Shown piece after piece: positions 35,688-44,565 of a DNA stretch of 64,000 nt. The first letter of the stretch is position 1; every line of letters begins with the position of its first letter. The notes beneath the pieces are model-generated. The model was not told the DNA's origin. It saw only the letters and a program-made list of their open reading frames with translations, and searched no databases. The stretch is taken from NCBI GenBank assembly GCA_032017425.1, contig DALZPW010000001.1. One strand, given 5' to 3'. This DNA comes from Faucicola tetraodonis. GTDB taxonomy: Bacteria > Pseudomonadota > Gammaproteobacteria > Pseudomonadales > Moraxellaceae. The position numbers and the translations under genes were made by a program.

Positions 35688-36272
35688 ATGACTATGCCTG
35701 CAAATTTTGACGAGATTATCCAACAAAACAGTGATGCCTACCGCACCCTCATTGCATCAACAGGGGAAGACTTAACACGTGAAGGACTGCATAATACCCC
35801 AGAACGTGCCGCTAAAGCCTTTAGTTTTTTGACCCAAGGCTATCATCAAGATTTGGTCGAAATTACCAATAACGCGATTTTTCCAACTGACAATAATGAA
35901 TTGGTCATGGTAAAAAATATCGAGTTTTATTCGATGTGTGAGCATCACATGTTGCCTTTTTATGGCGTTGCCCATGTGGCGTATCTGCCTGATGGCAAAG
36001 TGATTGGACTGTCAAAAATGGCACGTATCGTGGATATGTACGCCCGGCGTTTGCAAATTCAAGAAAACCTAACCCGCCAAATCGCGCAAGCGGTGATGGA
36101 TATGACAGGGGCAAAAGGCGCAGCGGTGGTGATGGATGCCGCGCATATGTGCATGATGATGCGCGGGGTGATGAAACAAAAATCCGATACTCGCAGCATG
36201 TCACTACTGGGCGAATTCAAACACAATACCGAGGCAAGACAAGCGCTGTTAATGGCGATACCAAGCGCTTAA
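35688..36272 (+). CDS. folE: GTP cyclohydrolase I
   Basis: FolE converts GTP to dihydroneopterin triphosphate, the entry step of folate synthesis. The zinc/active-site motifs are present: EFYSMCEHHMLPFYG (Cys and two His) and the second Cys in HMCMMMRGV, plus TREGLHNTPERAAKAF near the N-terminus. I choose the ATG at 35688; ATGs at 35658 and 35694 are possible and none has a good ribosome site. About 194 residues, within the normal range. A terminator follows at 36324. Confidence 0.93.
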   Translation: MTMPANFDEIIQQNSDAYRTLIASTGEDLTREGLHNTPERAAKAFSFLTQGYHQDLVEITNNAIFPTDNNELVMVKNIEFYSMCEHHMLPFYGVAHVAYLPDGKVIGLSKMARIVDMYARRLQIQENLTRQIAQAVMDMTGAKGAAVVMDAAHMCMMMRGVMKQKSDTRSMSLLGEFKHNTEARQALLMAIPSA

Positions 36273-36323
36273 TACATAAGCCACTTACCTAAACTCTCAA
36301 CCTAAATTAACGAGTCAAATAAA

Positions 36324-36350
36324 CCCCAGTGATGTTACTGGGGCTTTTTT
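36324..36350 (+). terminator. Terminator after folE
   Basis: CCCCAGT and ACTGGGG arms with a six-base loop and six T. Confidence 0.88.
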
Positions 36351-36373
36351 ATATTCAGCCGATTTATAACGGG

Positions 36374-36403
36374 CATATAGCGCTTTTCCATATAGTACTT
36401 TTC
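36374..36403. repeat. Imperfect 15-bp tandem duplication
   Basis: CATATAGCGCTTTTC followed directly by CATATAGTACTTTTC (13 of 15 identical), in the gap between folE and the nitronate monooxygenase gene. Confidence 0.75.
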
Positions 36404-36504
36404 AATATCATCTTTAGGCGATACACTAAAATGGTTTTCGATTTTTGCCCTGTAAATCAATAGCATTAAGACAAACATATTAAAACAATAACAAGGAACA
36501 CAAA

Positions 36505-37563
36505 ATGATCCATCATACCAAGGCGATTAACCGCTTTCTTGACTACGTTAAAGTTCAATTGCCCATCGTCCAAGCGCCGATGGCAGGTGTCCAAGATAGT
36601 AAACTCACGATTGCGGTATCCCAAGCAGGTGGCTTAGGCTCACTGCCTGGCGCCCTGCTCAGCCTACAAAAAATTGAAAGCGAAATTAAGGCTATTCGTG
36701 CTGCGACTGACGCCCCCTTTAATGTCAATTTTTTTGCGCATCAACAACCTGACTATACCCAAGCGATGCAAGAAAAATGGTTTAATACCCTACAACCTTA
36801 TTATCAAGAATTTGGTTTGACCCAAGATGAGATAGCTACGACCGGTGGACGTCAGCCATTTACGCATGAACAAGCAGCGCTATTGGCGGATTTAAAAGTC
36901 CCTGTGGTGAGTTTTCATTTTGGGCTACCGGACAAAGCTTTGTTAAATATCGTCAAAAAATCCGGGGCGATTGTGATATCGTCCGCCACCACGCCTGCGG
37001 AAGCGCGCTGGTTGCAAGCCAATGGGGCGGATATGATTATCGCGCAAGGGTTGGAAGCAGGTGGGCATCGGGGTATGTTTTTAAGCCAAGATGTCACGCT
37101 GCAAGCGGGCACTTTTAGCCTACTGCCCAATATCATCCGCTCTGTCAGTTTGCCGGTGATTGCGGCAGGCGGCATCAGCGACAACGCTACCGCACAATCA
37201 GCGTTTGCTATGGGCGCTAGCGCGGTACAGGTGGGTACGGCATTTTTACTGGCAGAGGAGTGTGATACCAAAGACTTTCACCGCAAGGCGCTACAAAGTG
37301 AGCGAGCCGAACACACCGCTTTAACCAATCTATTTAGTGGTGGCTTAGCACGCGGAATTGTCAATCGTTTTATGCAAGAAGCGGGGTATATTAGCGACTC
37401 TGCACCCCCATTTCCCCATGCATCGTTTGTCAGCAATCCCATTAAGGTCAAAGCCGAAAGCATGGGAAGTGATGAATTTAGCTCACTGTGGGCAGGGCAA
37501 AATGCGAGATTGGCAAGAGGTGGTACAGCAGATAAAATTATTCAAGATTTACTGGGCTACTAA
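36505..37563 (+). CDS. Nitronate monooxygenase-like flavoprotein
   Basis: 352 residues of the FMN TIM-barrel family once called 2-nitropropane dioxygenase. It has the N-terminal PIVQAPMAGVQDSKLTIAVSQAGGLGSLP block, the AQGLEAGGHRGMF phosphate loop near residue 185 with its conserved His, and the IAAGGISDNATAQSAFAMGASAVQVGTAFL block. Members oxidise propionate 3-nitronate and related nitronates with oxygen; some are FMN-dependent reductases instead. AAGGAA lies 8 bases before the ATG. It is a single gene ending at a bidirectional terminator shared with ggt. Confidence 0.87.
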   Translation: MIHHTKAINRFLDYVKVQLPIVQAPMAGVQDSKLTIAVSQAGGLGSLPGALLSLQKIESEIKAIRAATDAPFNVNFFAHQQPDYTQAMQEKWFNTLQPYYQEFGLTQDEIATTGGRQPFTHEQAALLADLKVPVVSFHFGLPDKALLNIVKKSGAIVISSATTPAEARWLQANGADMIIAQGLEAGGHRGMFLSQDVTLQAGTFSLLPNIIRSVSLPVIAAGGISDNATAQSAFAMGASAVQVGTAFLLAEECDTKDFHRKALQSERAEHTALTNLFSGGLARGIVNRFMQEAGYISDSAPPFPHASFVSNPIKVKAESMGSDEFSSLWAGQNARLARGGTADKIIQDLLGY

Positions 37564-37600
37564 TTGCAAAAAATAATCTTGATATATTTTGTCAGTAAAA

Positions 37601-37628
37601 AAAACGTGAGTCACCTCACTCACGTTTT
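37601..37628. terminator. Bidirectional terminator between npd-like gene and ggt
   Basis: AAAACGTGAGT and ACTCACGTTTT arms, 6-base loop, T-rich on both strands. Confidence 0.88.
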
Positions 37629-37642
37629 GTTTAATCAACAGT

Positions 37643-39412
37643 TTAGAAACCTAATGTTTTGCTATCAGGATTTCTTGGGTCAGAATAGCCATAAAAACCA
37701 GAATCATCCGCTTGAATAATTTGAATACGCCCCATTGGTGCTTTAGTAACAACTTTATGACCTTTGTCTTGCAACAATTTTATCGTATCAGGACTAATGC
37801 CTGCTTCAACTCTAAGCTCATCGGGTAGCCATTGATGATGAACGCGTGGTGTAATTATCGCTTCTGCTGGATTCATTTCATGGTCAATCGTATTAACCAC
37901 ACTTTGTAATACAGTCGTGATGATACGAGCCCCACCTGGACTACCTGTAACCAGCCAAGGTTTATTATTCTTCATGACAATCGTTGGTGTCATTGAAGAA
38001 AGTGGACGTTTTTTTGCTTCAATCGCATTGGCAGTACCACCCACTAGACCAAACGCATTTGGCACACCGGGTTTCACTGAGAAGTCATCCATTTCATTAT
38101 TGAGTAAAATCCCTGTGCCTTCTACAACAATGCCACTACCAAAGTTAAGATTTAATGTATAGGTGACAGCAACGGCATTGCCCGCTTTATCCATGACGGA
38201 AAAATGCGTAGTCTGGTCACTTTCATAAGGTTGTGGTTTACCAGGTTTAATGTTTGATGAAAGTCTTGCTTTATTATCATCAATCGTTTTGACCCGTTCG
38301 TTAGCATATGCTTTCGATGTTAAACCTGTGACAGGGATTTTGACAAAATCCGGGTCGCCTAAATATTCTGAGCGGTCAGCATAGGCTAATTTCATACTCT
38401 CTGCCATGTGGTGAATATTTTTGGCACTATTTACCCCATCTTCTTTGATAGAGTAATGCTCAAGCATATTTAATATCTCAATCAAGTGTACACCACCCGA
38501 ACTTGGGGGTGGCATGGTAACAACTTTATAGCCTCGATAATCACCAATAATTGGCTGACGCTCAACAACTTTATAGGCTTTTAAATCTTCAACTGTCATT
38601 GTGCCACCCTGTGATTGCATTTCTTTAGCAATTTTTGTGGCGATTTCACCTTGATAAAATGCTTTTGCCCCTTGTTTGGCAATCAAACGCAATGATTTCG
38701 CCAAATCTTTTTGTACCAACAAATCACCAGATTTCAGCGGTTCACCGTTTTTGAAAAAAATCGCTTTGCTAGCTGACCATTTACCCAGTGTTGATTTTTC
38801 TTCTTTTAACGTCTGTGCCAATACATCACTGACAATAAATCCTTTGTCTGCAAGCTTAATTGCAGGCTCAAGCACTTTAGATAATGGCATGGTACCCCAT
38901 TTTTTTAGCGCGTATTCCATTCCAGCTACTGTACCAGGCACACCTGAAGCGTCATGCGTGAACAATGATTTTCCATCAATAACATTACCTTGATTATCCA
39001 GGTACATATCACGGCTGGCTTTGGCTGGCGCAATTTCGCGAAAATCAATCGCAACATCTTTGCCAGTTTTATCATCATGCAACACCATAAAACCGCCCCC
39101 ACCAATGTTGCCTGCATTTGGCAAGACGACTGCTAAGGCAAATCCAACCGCGACCGCCGCATCGATAGCATTCCCGCCTTGTTTTAATATATCCAAACCA
39201 ACTTGCGTTGCTAACCCTTGCTCGGAAGCCACCATACCATTTTTACCATACACGGGATGAAAGATATCATTGCTGCTATCGTAGCGATTTGCCGCTAACT
39301 GGCTAGCGTTGGTGGCGGGTTTTGGTAATAGTTTGCTTTGGGCAATGGGTGATATCACCAACATTAAAGCCAGTGACAGATTGGTTAAAATCAGTTTCGG
39401 TTTTAGTCGCAT
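37643..39412 (-). CDS. ggt: Gamma-glutamyltransferase
   Basis: A 589-residue periplasmic proenzyme with an N-terminal signal peptide (to about residue 27). It cleaves itself before the catalytic threonine in QTTHFSVMD (about residue 400) to give large and small subunits, then hydrolyses or transfers gamma-glutamyl groups, for example from glutathione. Family blocks are clear: GMVASEQGLATQVGLDILKQGGNAIDAAVA, FREIAPAKASRDMY, PPPSSGGVHLIEIL and LSSMTPTIV, with GSPGGARIITTV at the C-terminus. AAGGA lies upstream of the ATG. It is a single-gene unit. Confidence 0.95.
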   Translation of the reverse strand: MRLKPKLILTNLSLALMLVISPIAQSKLLPKPATNASQLAANRYDSSNDIFHPVYGKNGMVASEQGLATQVGLDILKQGGNAIDAAVAVGFALAVVLPNAGNIGGGGFMVLHDDKTGKDVAIDFREIAPAKASRDMYLDNQGNVIDGKSLFTHDASGVPGTVAGMEYALKKWGTMPLSKVLEPAIKLADKGFIVSDVLAQTLKEEKSTLGKWSASKAIFFKNGEPLKSGDLLVQKDLAKSLRLIAKQGAKAFYQGEIATKIAKEMQSQGGTMTVEDLKAYKVVERQPIIGDYRGYKVVTMPPPSSGGVHLIEILNMLEHYSIKEDGVNSAKNIHHMAESMKLAYADRSEYLGDPDFVKIPVTGLTSKAYANERVKTIDDNKARLSSNIKPGKPQPYESDQTTHFSVMDKAGNAVAVTYTLNLNFGSGIVVEGTGILLNNEMDDFSVKPGVPNAFGLVGGTANAIEAKKRPLSSMTPTIVMKNNKPWLVTGSPGGARIITTVLQSVVNTIDHEMNPAEAIITPRVHHQWLPDELRVEAGISPDTIKLLQDKGHKVVTKAPMGRIQIIQADDSGFYGYSDPRNPDSKTLGF

Positions 39413-39647
39413 GTCCCTATCCTTCTAAATTACTAGTTGATGTCGTAGCAGATACAAATAATATGTATTGCTACAATATACATAAATCCTTTCACAAAAA
39501 ACGTCATATTAAATTGTGACAAAAATATTTCTGTTATCTGACCAATTCGTTAATTTTTCTAACGGATATTTAAGTTATAAGTATTTACCACAATCTGTAA
39601 GCTTTTTTAACTGCCATAGCCCTTCAATTAAAGATTGCTATAGTTTA

Positions 39648-41051
39648 TTAAGATAGTTTATTAAGTCTGTGATGTAGCTTAACCACATTGCCCATAATTA
39701 AAATCGCTGGGGCGGGCAAGTTTGCCTCACGTTGTTTTGCCACGATGGTCTCAAGCGTGCCTGTCAAAACTTGCTGATGCGGCAAGCTGGCATTTGACAC
39801 AATCGCAATCGGTGTACTGGGATTTTTTCCTGCGTCAATCAAGCCACTCGTCAATTTATCAAGCTGTTTTAATCCCATATAAAAAACCACGGTTTGGTTA
39901 TCATCGAGCCAGCTGGCAAAGTCTTCATTGATGGTATCCGTCTTAAGAGAGGCGGTAACGAACTTGACAGAGTGCGCATACGCACGGTGAGTCAATGGAA
40001 TACCGGCACAGCTTGCCGCCGCGGTGGCTGCAGTGATGCCGGGCACGACTTCAAACGCAATCCCAGCTGCAACCAATTGCTCGGCTTCTTCGCCGCCCCG
40101 CCCAAATACATACGGGTCGCCGCCTTTGAGACGTAACACGCGTTTTCCTTGCTGCGCCTGTTCCACGAGTAGCTCATTGATTTTTTCTTGCCTTACCGCA
40201 TGATCACTGGCTTTTTTACCCACGTAGATTTTGGTGGCATCACGCCTGCACAGATCGAGAATCTGCGCTGAAACCAAATTATCATAAAATACCACATCCG
40301 CTTGTTGCATCAATCGTAGCGCTTTAAAAGTTAGCAAATCAGGATCGCCTGCCCCTGCACCCACAATGTACACCTTACCAAGCTGGGCTTTATCTGTCGG
40401 CTGGTTGTTGGCGTGCTGCTGTAGCAAAGTTTCAAGTTGGCTTTCAGCTTTGCTTAGGCTATTTTCATTGCCTTCGAATACCGATTCCGCCACTTGCCCT
40501 TCAAAGGCTTGTTCCCAAAACTTACGTCTAGCCGTCACATTGGGCAATGCAGCTTTCACTTTATCGCGAAATTTACCGGCCAATCCTGCCAATTCACCAT
40601 ATTGCGGTGGCACGACTGTTTCGATTTTGGCGCGCAGCAGTCTTGCCAGCACAGGGGCTTTGCCTGCACTGGATACCGCAATGGTAATCGGATTGCGGTC
40701 AACGATGGCAGGAAAGATAAAGGTACATAGCGGTGGATTATCGACGACATTGACTGGGATAAAACGGGCTTCACAGTCATGAAAAATCTGCGCATTCACC
40801 ATTTCATCATCGGTACAAGCAATGACGATGGTTTGTTTATCCAAATATTTTTGCTGATAAACATCGTTAATCAATTGATGACGAGAATCGCTAAATTGCG
40901 CGGTGAGCCTTGGCTCATAGCTAGGTGCGACAAAAGTGATAGTTGCCCCAGCCTTATCGAGCAAATCCGCTTTACGCAGTGCCACTTCCCCACCGCCAAC
41001 CACGAGTACAGGGCGATTTTCTAATTTAAAAAATAGCGGTAAGGTATTCAT
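39648..41051 (-). CDS. cysG: Siroheme synthase CysG (dehydrogenase/ferrochelatase plus methyltransferase)
   Basis: About 467 residues in two domains. Residues 1-200 are the precorrin-2 dehydrogenase/sirohydrochlorin ferrochelatase part (LENRPVLVVGGGEVALRKADLL). Residues about 225-467 are the uroporphyrinogen-III methyltransferase part (VYIVGAGAGDPDLLTFKALRLMQQADVVFYDNLVS, GGDPYVFGRGGEEAE). Together they make siroheme, the cofactor of CysI. The start at 41051 has GAGAA upstream. The linker between the domains holds a copy of the 15-bp repeat (40450-40464). It lies downstream of cysH on the same strand. Confidence 0.94.
   Translation of the reverse strand: MNTLPLFFKLENRPVLVVGGGEVALRKADLLDKAGATITFVAPSYEPRLTAQFSDSRHQLINDVYQQKYLDKQTIVIACTDDEMVNAQIFHDCEARFIPVNVVDNPPLCTFIFPAIVDRNPITIAVSSAGKAPVLARLLRAKIETVVPPQYGELAGLAGKFRDKVKAALPNVTARRKFWEQAFEGQVAESVFEGNENSLSKAESQLETLLQQHANNQPTDKAQLGKVYIVGAGAGDPDLLTFKALRLMQQADVVFYDNLVSAQILDLCRRDATKIYVGKKASDHAVRQEKINELLVEQAQQGKRVLRLKGGDPYVFGRGGEEAEQLVAAGIAFEVVPGITAATAAASCAGIPLTHRAYAHSVKFVTASLKTDTINEDFASWLDDNQTVVFYMGLKQLDKLTSGLIDAGKNPSTPIAIVSNASLPHQQVLTGTLETIVAKQREANLPAPAILIMGNVVKLHHRLNKLS
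40450..40464 (-). repeat. 15-bp in-frame repeat, copy in cysG
   Basis: Exact copy of TTGCTTAGGCTATTT on the plus strand; encodes Asn-Ser-Leu-Ser-Lys in the interdomain linker of CysG. It is about 10 kb from the recC copy. Confidence 0.9.
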
Positions 41052-41070
41052 AGACATTCTCAACATTAGA

Positions 41071-41100
41071 TAGTGACAAGAACAATAGTGACAAGAACAA
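41071..41100. repeat. Exact 15-bp tandem duplication upstream of cysG
   Basis: TAGTGACAAGAACAA occurs twice in direct succession between the cysH hairpin and the cysG start. Confidence 0.9.
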
Positions 41101-41126
41101 TTAAGCTGAACCGAAGTTCAGCTTAA
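41101..41126 (-). terminator. Stable hairpin after cysH
   Basis: Perfect 11-bp arms TTAAGCTGAAC and GTTCAGCTTAA; on the minus strand the loop is TTCG. The following U-tract is weak, so it may stop only part of the transcripts or protect the cysH mRNA end while allowing read-through to cysG. Confidence 0.6.
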
Positions 41127-41154
41127 CATTTTCATACATACTGCCGATCAAAAA

Positions 41155-41790
41155 TTATAATTGTGTGTGTAGACCACATTCACGGTTCTCTTCTACTTTA
41201 GTAGGGTCAAAGTAGTCATGTTCATTTGGCAAATCATGCTCTTTTAAGTAAGCTTCTAGGTCATCTTCTGACCAATGGAACAATGGCGCTACTTTTAATA
41301 CGCCGTCTTTGCTTTCTGACAACACGTCAAGCGATTGACGAAATTCTGTTTGGTCTTTACGAATCGCATTAATCCACACATCAGGGGCAATTTCTTTTAA
41401 CGCACGTCCAAATGGCTCAAGTTTAACTTGCTCAGTGAATTTTGCGTGCGCTGGGTTATTGACGCTAGGTACACCATTGAACTCGACATCACGCCAAGCT
41501 GCGGTTTGTTGTGGCAAGTAGGTAATCACGTTTAAGTTTAGGCGTTTAATCAAATCTTGCGCATGGCGATAAGTCGCTTCAGTGTTATAGCCAGAATCCA
41601 CAAACAATACTTTGATATCAGGACGTTGTTTGGCAACCATCTCTAACAGTACCACTTCGTAAGGGCGAAAGTTGGTAGTGATGATAGGATTACTACCTTG
41701 TGCCAGTGCCCAAGCAATGATTTCCTCTGGGGTTTTGCCATTTAATTCTGCGTTGGCTTTGTCTAGGTCGATATTTAATTTATTGCTCAT
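41155..41790 (-). CDS. cysH: Phosphoadenylyl-sulfate reductase
   Basis: CysH reduces PAPS (or APS) to sulfite using thioredoxin or glutaredoxin. In 211 residues it has the N-terminal TTNFRPYEVVLLEMV and VLFVDSGYNTEATY segments and the C-terminal ECGLHTQL with the catalytic cysteine. It has only this one cysteine and lacks the Cys-Cys and Cys-x-x-Cys [4Fe-4S] motifs of bacterial APS reductases, so it should be the PAPS type. AGGAAATCC lies before the ATG, nearly the same leader as sat and cysI. It has its own promoter region, since a terminator separates it from DUF934. Confidence 0.9.
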   Translation of the reverse strand: MSNKLNIDLDKANAELNGKTPEEIIAWALAQGSNPIITTNFRPYEVVLLEMVAKQRPDIKVLFVDSGYNTEATYRHAQDLIKRLNLNVITYLPQQTAAWRDVEFNGVPSVNNPAHAKFTEQVKLEPFGRALKEIAPDVWINAIRKDQTEFRQSLDVLSESKDGVLKVAPLFHWSEDDLEAYLKEHDLPNEHDYFDPTKVEENRECGLHTQL

Positions 41791-41962
41791 TGGATTTCCT
41801 AATGTTTTATGGTGAAAAATTGGGATACGCTATGCTAATCAATTATGCGATGTTTAATAAATGATTTTTAATGATATTATTATGAAAATTTAGAATTAAC
41901 CAATTAACTTGAAATGCAGAAACAAGAAGTTAGAAACGACACCGTAGCAACTGGCTAACATT

Positions 41963-41988
41963 AAAAAAGCGAACCCTTAGATTCGCTC
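41963..41988 (-). terminator. Terminator of the cysI-DUF934 operon
   Basis: On the minus strand AGCGAA and TTCGCT arms with an 8-base loop are followed by six T, 22 bp after the DUF934 stop. Confidence 0.75.
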
Positions 41989-42009
41989 AATCTTAGCATC
42001 ATTCAACAA

Positions 42010-42585
42010 TTAATTGGCAAAAATCGGTAATTGCGTCACACTGCGCCCTGTATAACGGTGTTTGATATCGACAAAATAATCAAACCAACCGGGGTTAAAA
42101 TCGCTGTCATCAATATCAAACTCACTAAACCCTACTTCGGTAAGTAGCTGCAAGGTATCTGGCAAGATATCACCGCTGGCGCGCAACACAATAGCGGCGT
42201 TATAACTGGGGTGTTGCTGGATTTTTTGCGCTAAACTATAACCGCGTCCATCACGAAAACCATGAAAATCAATCACAATCACCGACAATAGCGGCATCAC
42301 TTTGACAAAGTCCTGGTGCAAAAACTGATAATCACTGGCACCTGATAGAATAATACCCAGTTTTTTATCGCCCAACCGATTGGATAATGCTACCAAATCA
42401 TCCGCTTCTAACTGTGGTTTTGGCGGATTTTTCTCGCTAAATTGGACAGGGCGATAGTCCACCAAAATTTCAGTGATATCTGAGGCATACTGGGATGGGT
42501 CGATATGCTCGATTTTTTGCTCATGAATACTCACGCTCACGGACTTTACATTGTCAATCACTTGGCTTTGGTTAATGAGTGCCAT
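42010..42585 (-). CDS. DUF934 protein linked to sulfite reductase
   Basis: 191 residues with the DUF934 core: a central DYRPVQFSEK segment, IVIDFHGFRDGRGYSLAQ and the C-terminal FNPGWFDYFVDIKHRYTGRS. The family has no proven activity but is found next to cysI in many gamma- and betaproteobacteria lacking the CysJ flavoprotein, so an accessory or electron-supply role is often proposed. Here it starts 3 bp after cysI, with a GGAGG site inside the end of cysI, which indicates tight translational coupling. It has no cysteine and so cannot itself hold an iron-sulfur cluster. Confidence 0.88.
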   Translation of the reverse strand: MALINQSQVIDNVKSVSVSIHEQKIEHIDPSQYASDITEILVDYRPVQFSEKNPPKPQLEADDLVALSNRLGDKKLGIILSGASDYQFLHQDFVKVMPLLSVIVIDFHGFRDGRGYSLAQKIQQHPSYNAAIVLRASGDILPDTLQLLTEVGFSEFDIDDSDFNPGWFDYFVDIKHRYTGRSVTQLPIFAN

Positions 42586-42588
42586 GGC

Positions 42589-44298
42589 TTATCCCTCCAC
42601 CGGCTGTTCTGATTTGTCACGATATACATACTCTTTAAATGGCTCAATGCCGATACGATCGACCACTTCGGCAAATGTTTCACTACCAAAATCGGTATCC
42701 GCCGCTTGGCGATATTTAAGATAGACTTGCAGGATATCATCCACCGTCGCCGCAACCGCATCGACAGGCACTGCTTTACCCAAAATATCGCCTAATTTGG
42801 CGTTTTGACCCGAGCTACCACCGAGCGAGATTTGGTACCAATGTTCGCCTTTTTTATCAACGCCCAAAATACCGATATCTGCGACGTGGTGATGCGCACA
42901 GGCATTCATACAGCCTGACATGTTTAGGCGAATTTCACCAATATCATGGACAAAATCTGCGTCTTGGAAATATTGATTGACTTGGTTAACGATATTTAAG
43001 GTGCTGGCATTGGCCAATGAGCAATAGTCAAAGCCTGGACATGAGATAATATCCGTCAATAAGCCAATATTTGGGCGGGCAAGGTCGTATTGTTTGAGCA
43101 CCTGATAGACCTCATACACCTCTTCAAGTTTGACATCCGTGAGCACCAAGTTTTGATGATGGGTGCCGCGCACTTCACCGAAGCTGTATTTATCCGCCAA
43201 ATCAGCCACCACGCGCATTTGGGTGGCGGTGATATCGCCGGTGTCTTGCATAAAGTGTTTGAGTGAGATAATCACCACCTGATAGCCTTTGACTTTATGC
43301 TCGCGGGTATTTTGATTAAACCAACGCACAAACTCGCTATCTTCAAACTGGGCAGCCAGTTTGTCTTGGCTAGCTTGTAATTGTTGTTGACTGAATGTTT
43401 GATACGCTGGCGGTGGAAAGTAGGTTTTGGCGTGTTCAATTTGTTCAGCTGTCAGTGTTAATGCACCGTCTTTATTGTGTTTTTCCCAATCTTCTTCCAC
43501 GATTCGTGAAAACGCTTCGGCGCCCATACTTTCTACCAAAATCTTGATACGCGCTTTATATTTGTTGTCACGGCGACCGTATTGGTTGTAGACACGTAAG
43601 ATGGCATCTAAATAAGAGAGTAAATGGCGTTCAGGTAAAAACGGACGAATCACTTTGCCAATCACAGGGGTGCGCCCTAGACCACCGCCCACAATCACTT
43701 CAAAGCCGATGTCACCTGCGTCATTTTTGACGACATGCAGGCCAATGTCATGCAGCTGGGTCGCTGCACGGTCTGACCGGGTACCGATAACGGCAATTTT
43801 AAATTTACGCGGTAAATAGGTAAATTCTGGGTGAAACGTTGACCATTGGCGGATGATTTCACAATACGGGCGCGGATCGGCGATTTCATCAGCCGTCACA
43901 CCGGCAAACTGGTCGGTGGTAGTATTGCGGATACAGTTACCTGAGGTTTGAATCGCATGCATTTGTACCGATGCCAATTCTGCCAAAATATCGGGCACTT
44001 CCTCTAATTTTGGCCAGTTAAATTGCATATTGGTACGGGTTGTGATATGACCATAGCCACGATCGTATTTTTCGCTGATGTCGGCAAGTTTACGCAGTTG
44101 ATACGTCGCAAGCAAACCATAAGGAATCGCCACGCGAAGCATCGGCGCATGACGCTGAATATATAGACCATTCATCAGGCGTAATGGCAAGTATGCTTCT
44201 TCACTGAGCTCGCCAGCCAAAAAACGTCGGGTTTGGTCGCGAAACTGCTCGACCCGATCGTCTACCAATTGTTGGTCAATTGCGTTGTATTTATACAT
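42589..44298 (-). CDS. cysI: Sulfite reductase hemoprotein subunit
   Basis: CysI reduces sulfite to sulfide with six electrons at a siroheme-[4Fe-4S] centre. The four cluster cysteines are visible as C-x5-C (CPGFDYC, about residues 419-425) and C-x3-C (GCMNACAHH, about 463-467). The N-terminal RLMNGLYIQRHAPMLRVAIPYG and HITTRTNMQFNW blocks are typical of the nitrite/sulfite reductase repeat. 569 residues. No cysJ gene lies anywhere in the window, so the electron donor is unknown. It is divergent from sat across a 267-bp region and is followed directly by DUF934. Confidence 0.93.
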   Translation of the reverse strand: MYKYNAIDQQLVDDRVEQFRDQTRRFLAGELSEEAYLPLRLMNGLYIQRHAPMLRVAIPYGLLATYQLRKLADISEKYDRGYGHITTRTNMQFNWPKLEEVPDILAELASVQMHAIQTSGNCIRNTTTDQFAGVTADEIADPRPYCEIIRQWSTFHPEFTYLPRKFKIAVIGTRSDRAATQLHDIGLHVVKNDAGDIGFEVIVGGGLGRTPVIGKVIRPFLPERHLLSYLDAILRVYNQYGRRDNKYKARIKILVESMGAEAFSRIVEEDWEKHNKDGALTLTAEQIEHAKTYFPPPAYQTFSQQQLQASQDKLAAQFEDSEFVRWFNQNTREHKVKGYQVVIISLKHFMQDTGDITATQMRVVADLADKYSFGEVRGTHHQNLVLTDVKLEEVYEVYQVLKQYDLARPNIGLLTDIISCPGFDYCSLANASTLNIVNQVNQYFQDADFVHDIGEIRLNMSGCMNACAHHHVADIGILGVDKKGEHWYQISLGGSSGQNAKLGDILGKAVPVDAVAATVDDILQVYLKYRQAADTDFGSETFAEVVDRIGIEPFKEYVYRDKSEQPVEG

Positions 44299-44466
44299 GC
44301 GGATTCCTATGTCACTAATACAAATTCTAATTACAAATTAAATTTAAAACTTTTAGCTGTTGCAGCCATTTCAACTGGGTGAAATTTTAACCTGCCTATC
44401 ATAAATGCCCAAGGGGTATTTAGTAAATTCCATTTTTACATAAATATATCGAGTTACTGCATTTAT

Positions 44467-44483
44467 TATTGCGAACCGCAATA
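44467..44483. promoter_or_regulatory. Palindrome in the cysI-sat divergent region
   Basis: TATTGCG and CGCAATA arms with an AAC centre, about 83 bp before the sat ATG and 170 bp before cysI. A candidate operator for the two sulfur-assimilation units; the regulator is unknown. Confidence 0.45.
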
Positions 44484-44565
44484 TTCTATTATACGCTACC
44501 TTAATTTTTTTGAACCGTCTGTTTTTTTGACACGTTAATTTTGACCCGCTAATATAGGAAATCCG

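Noticed and set aside
36630..36645. Possible fifth copy of the recBCD/cysG 15-mer
   Set aside because: Only the core GCTTAGGCT matches and it codes for the conserved Gly-Leu-Gly-Ser of the nitronate monooxygenase, in another orientation; best explained by chance.
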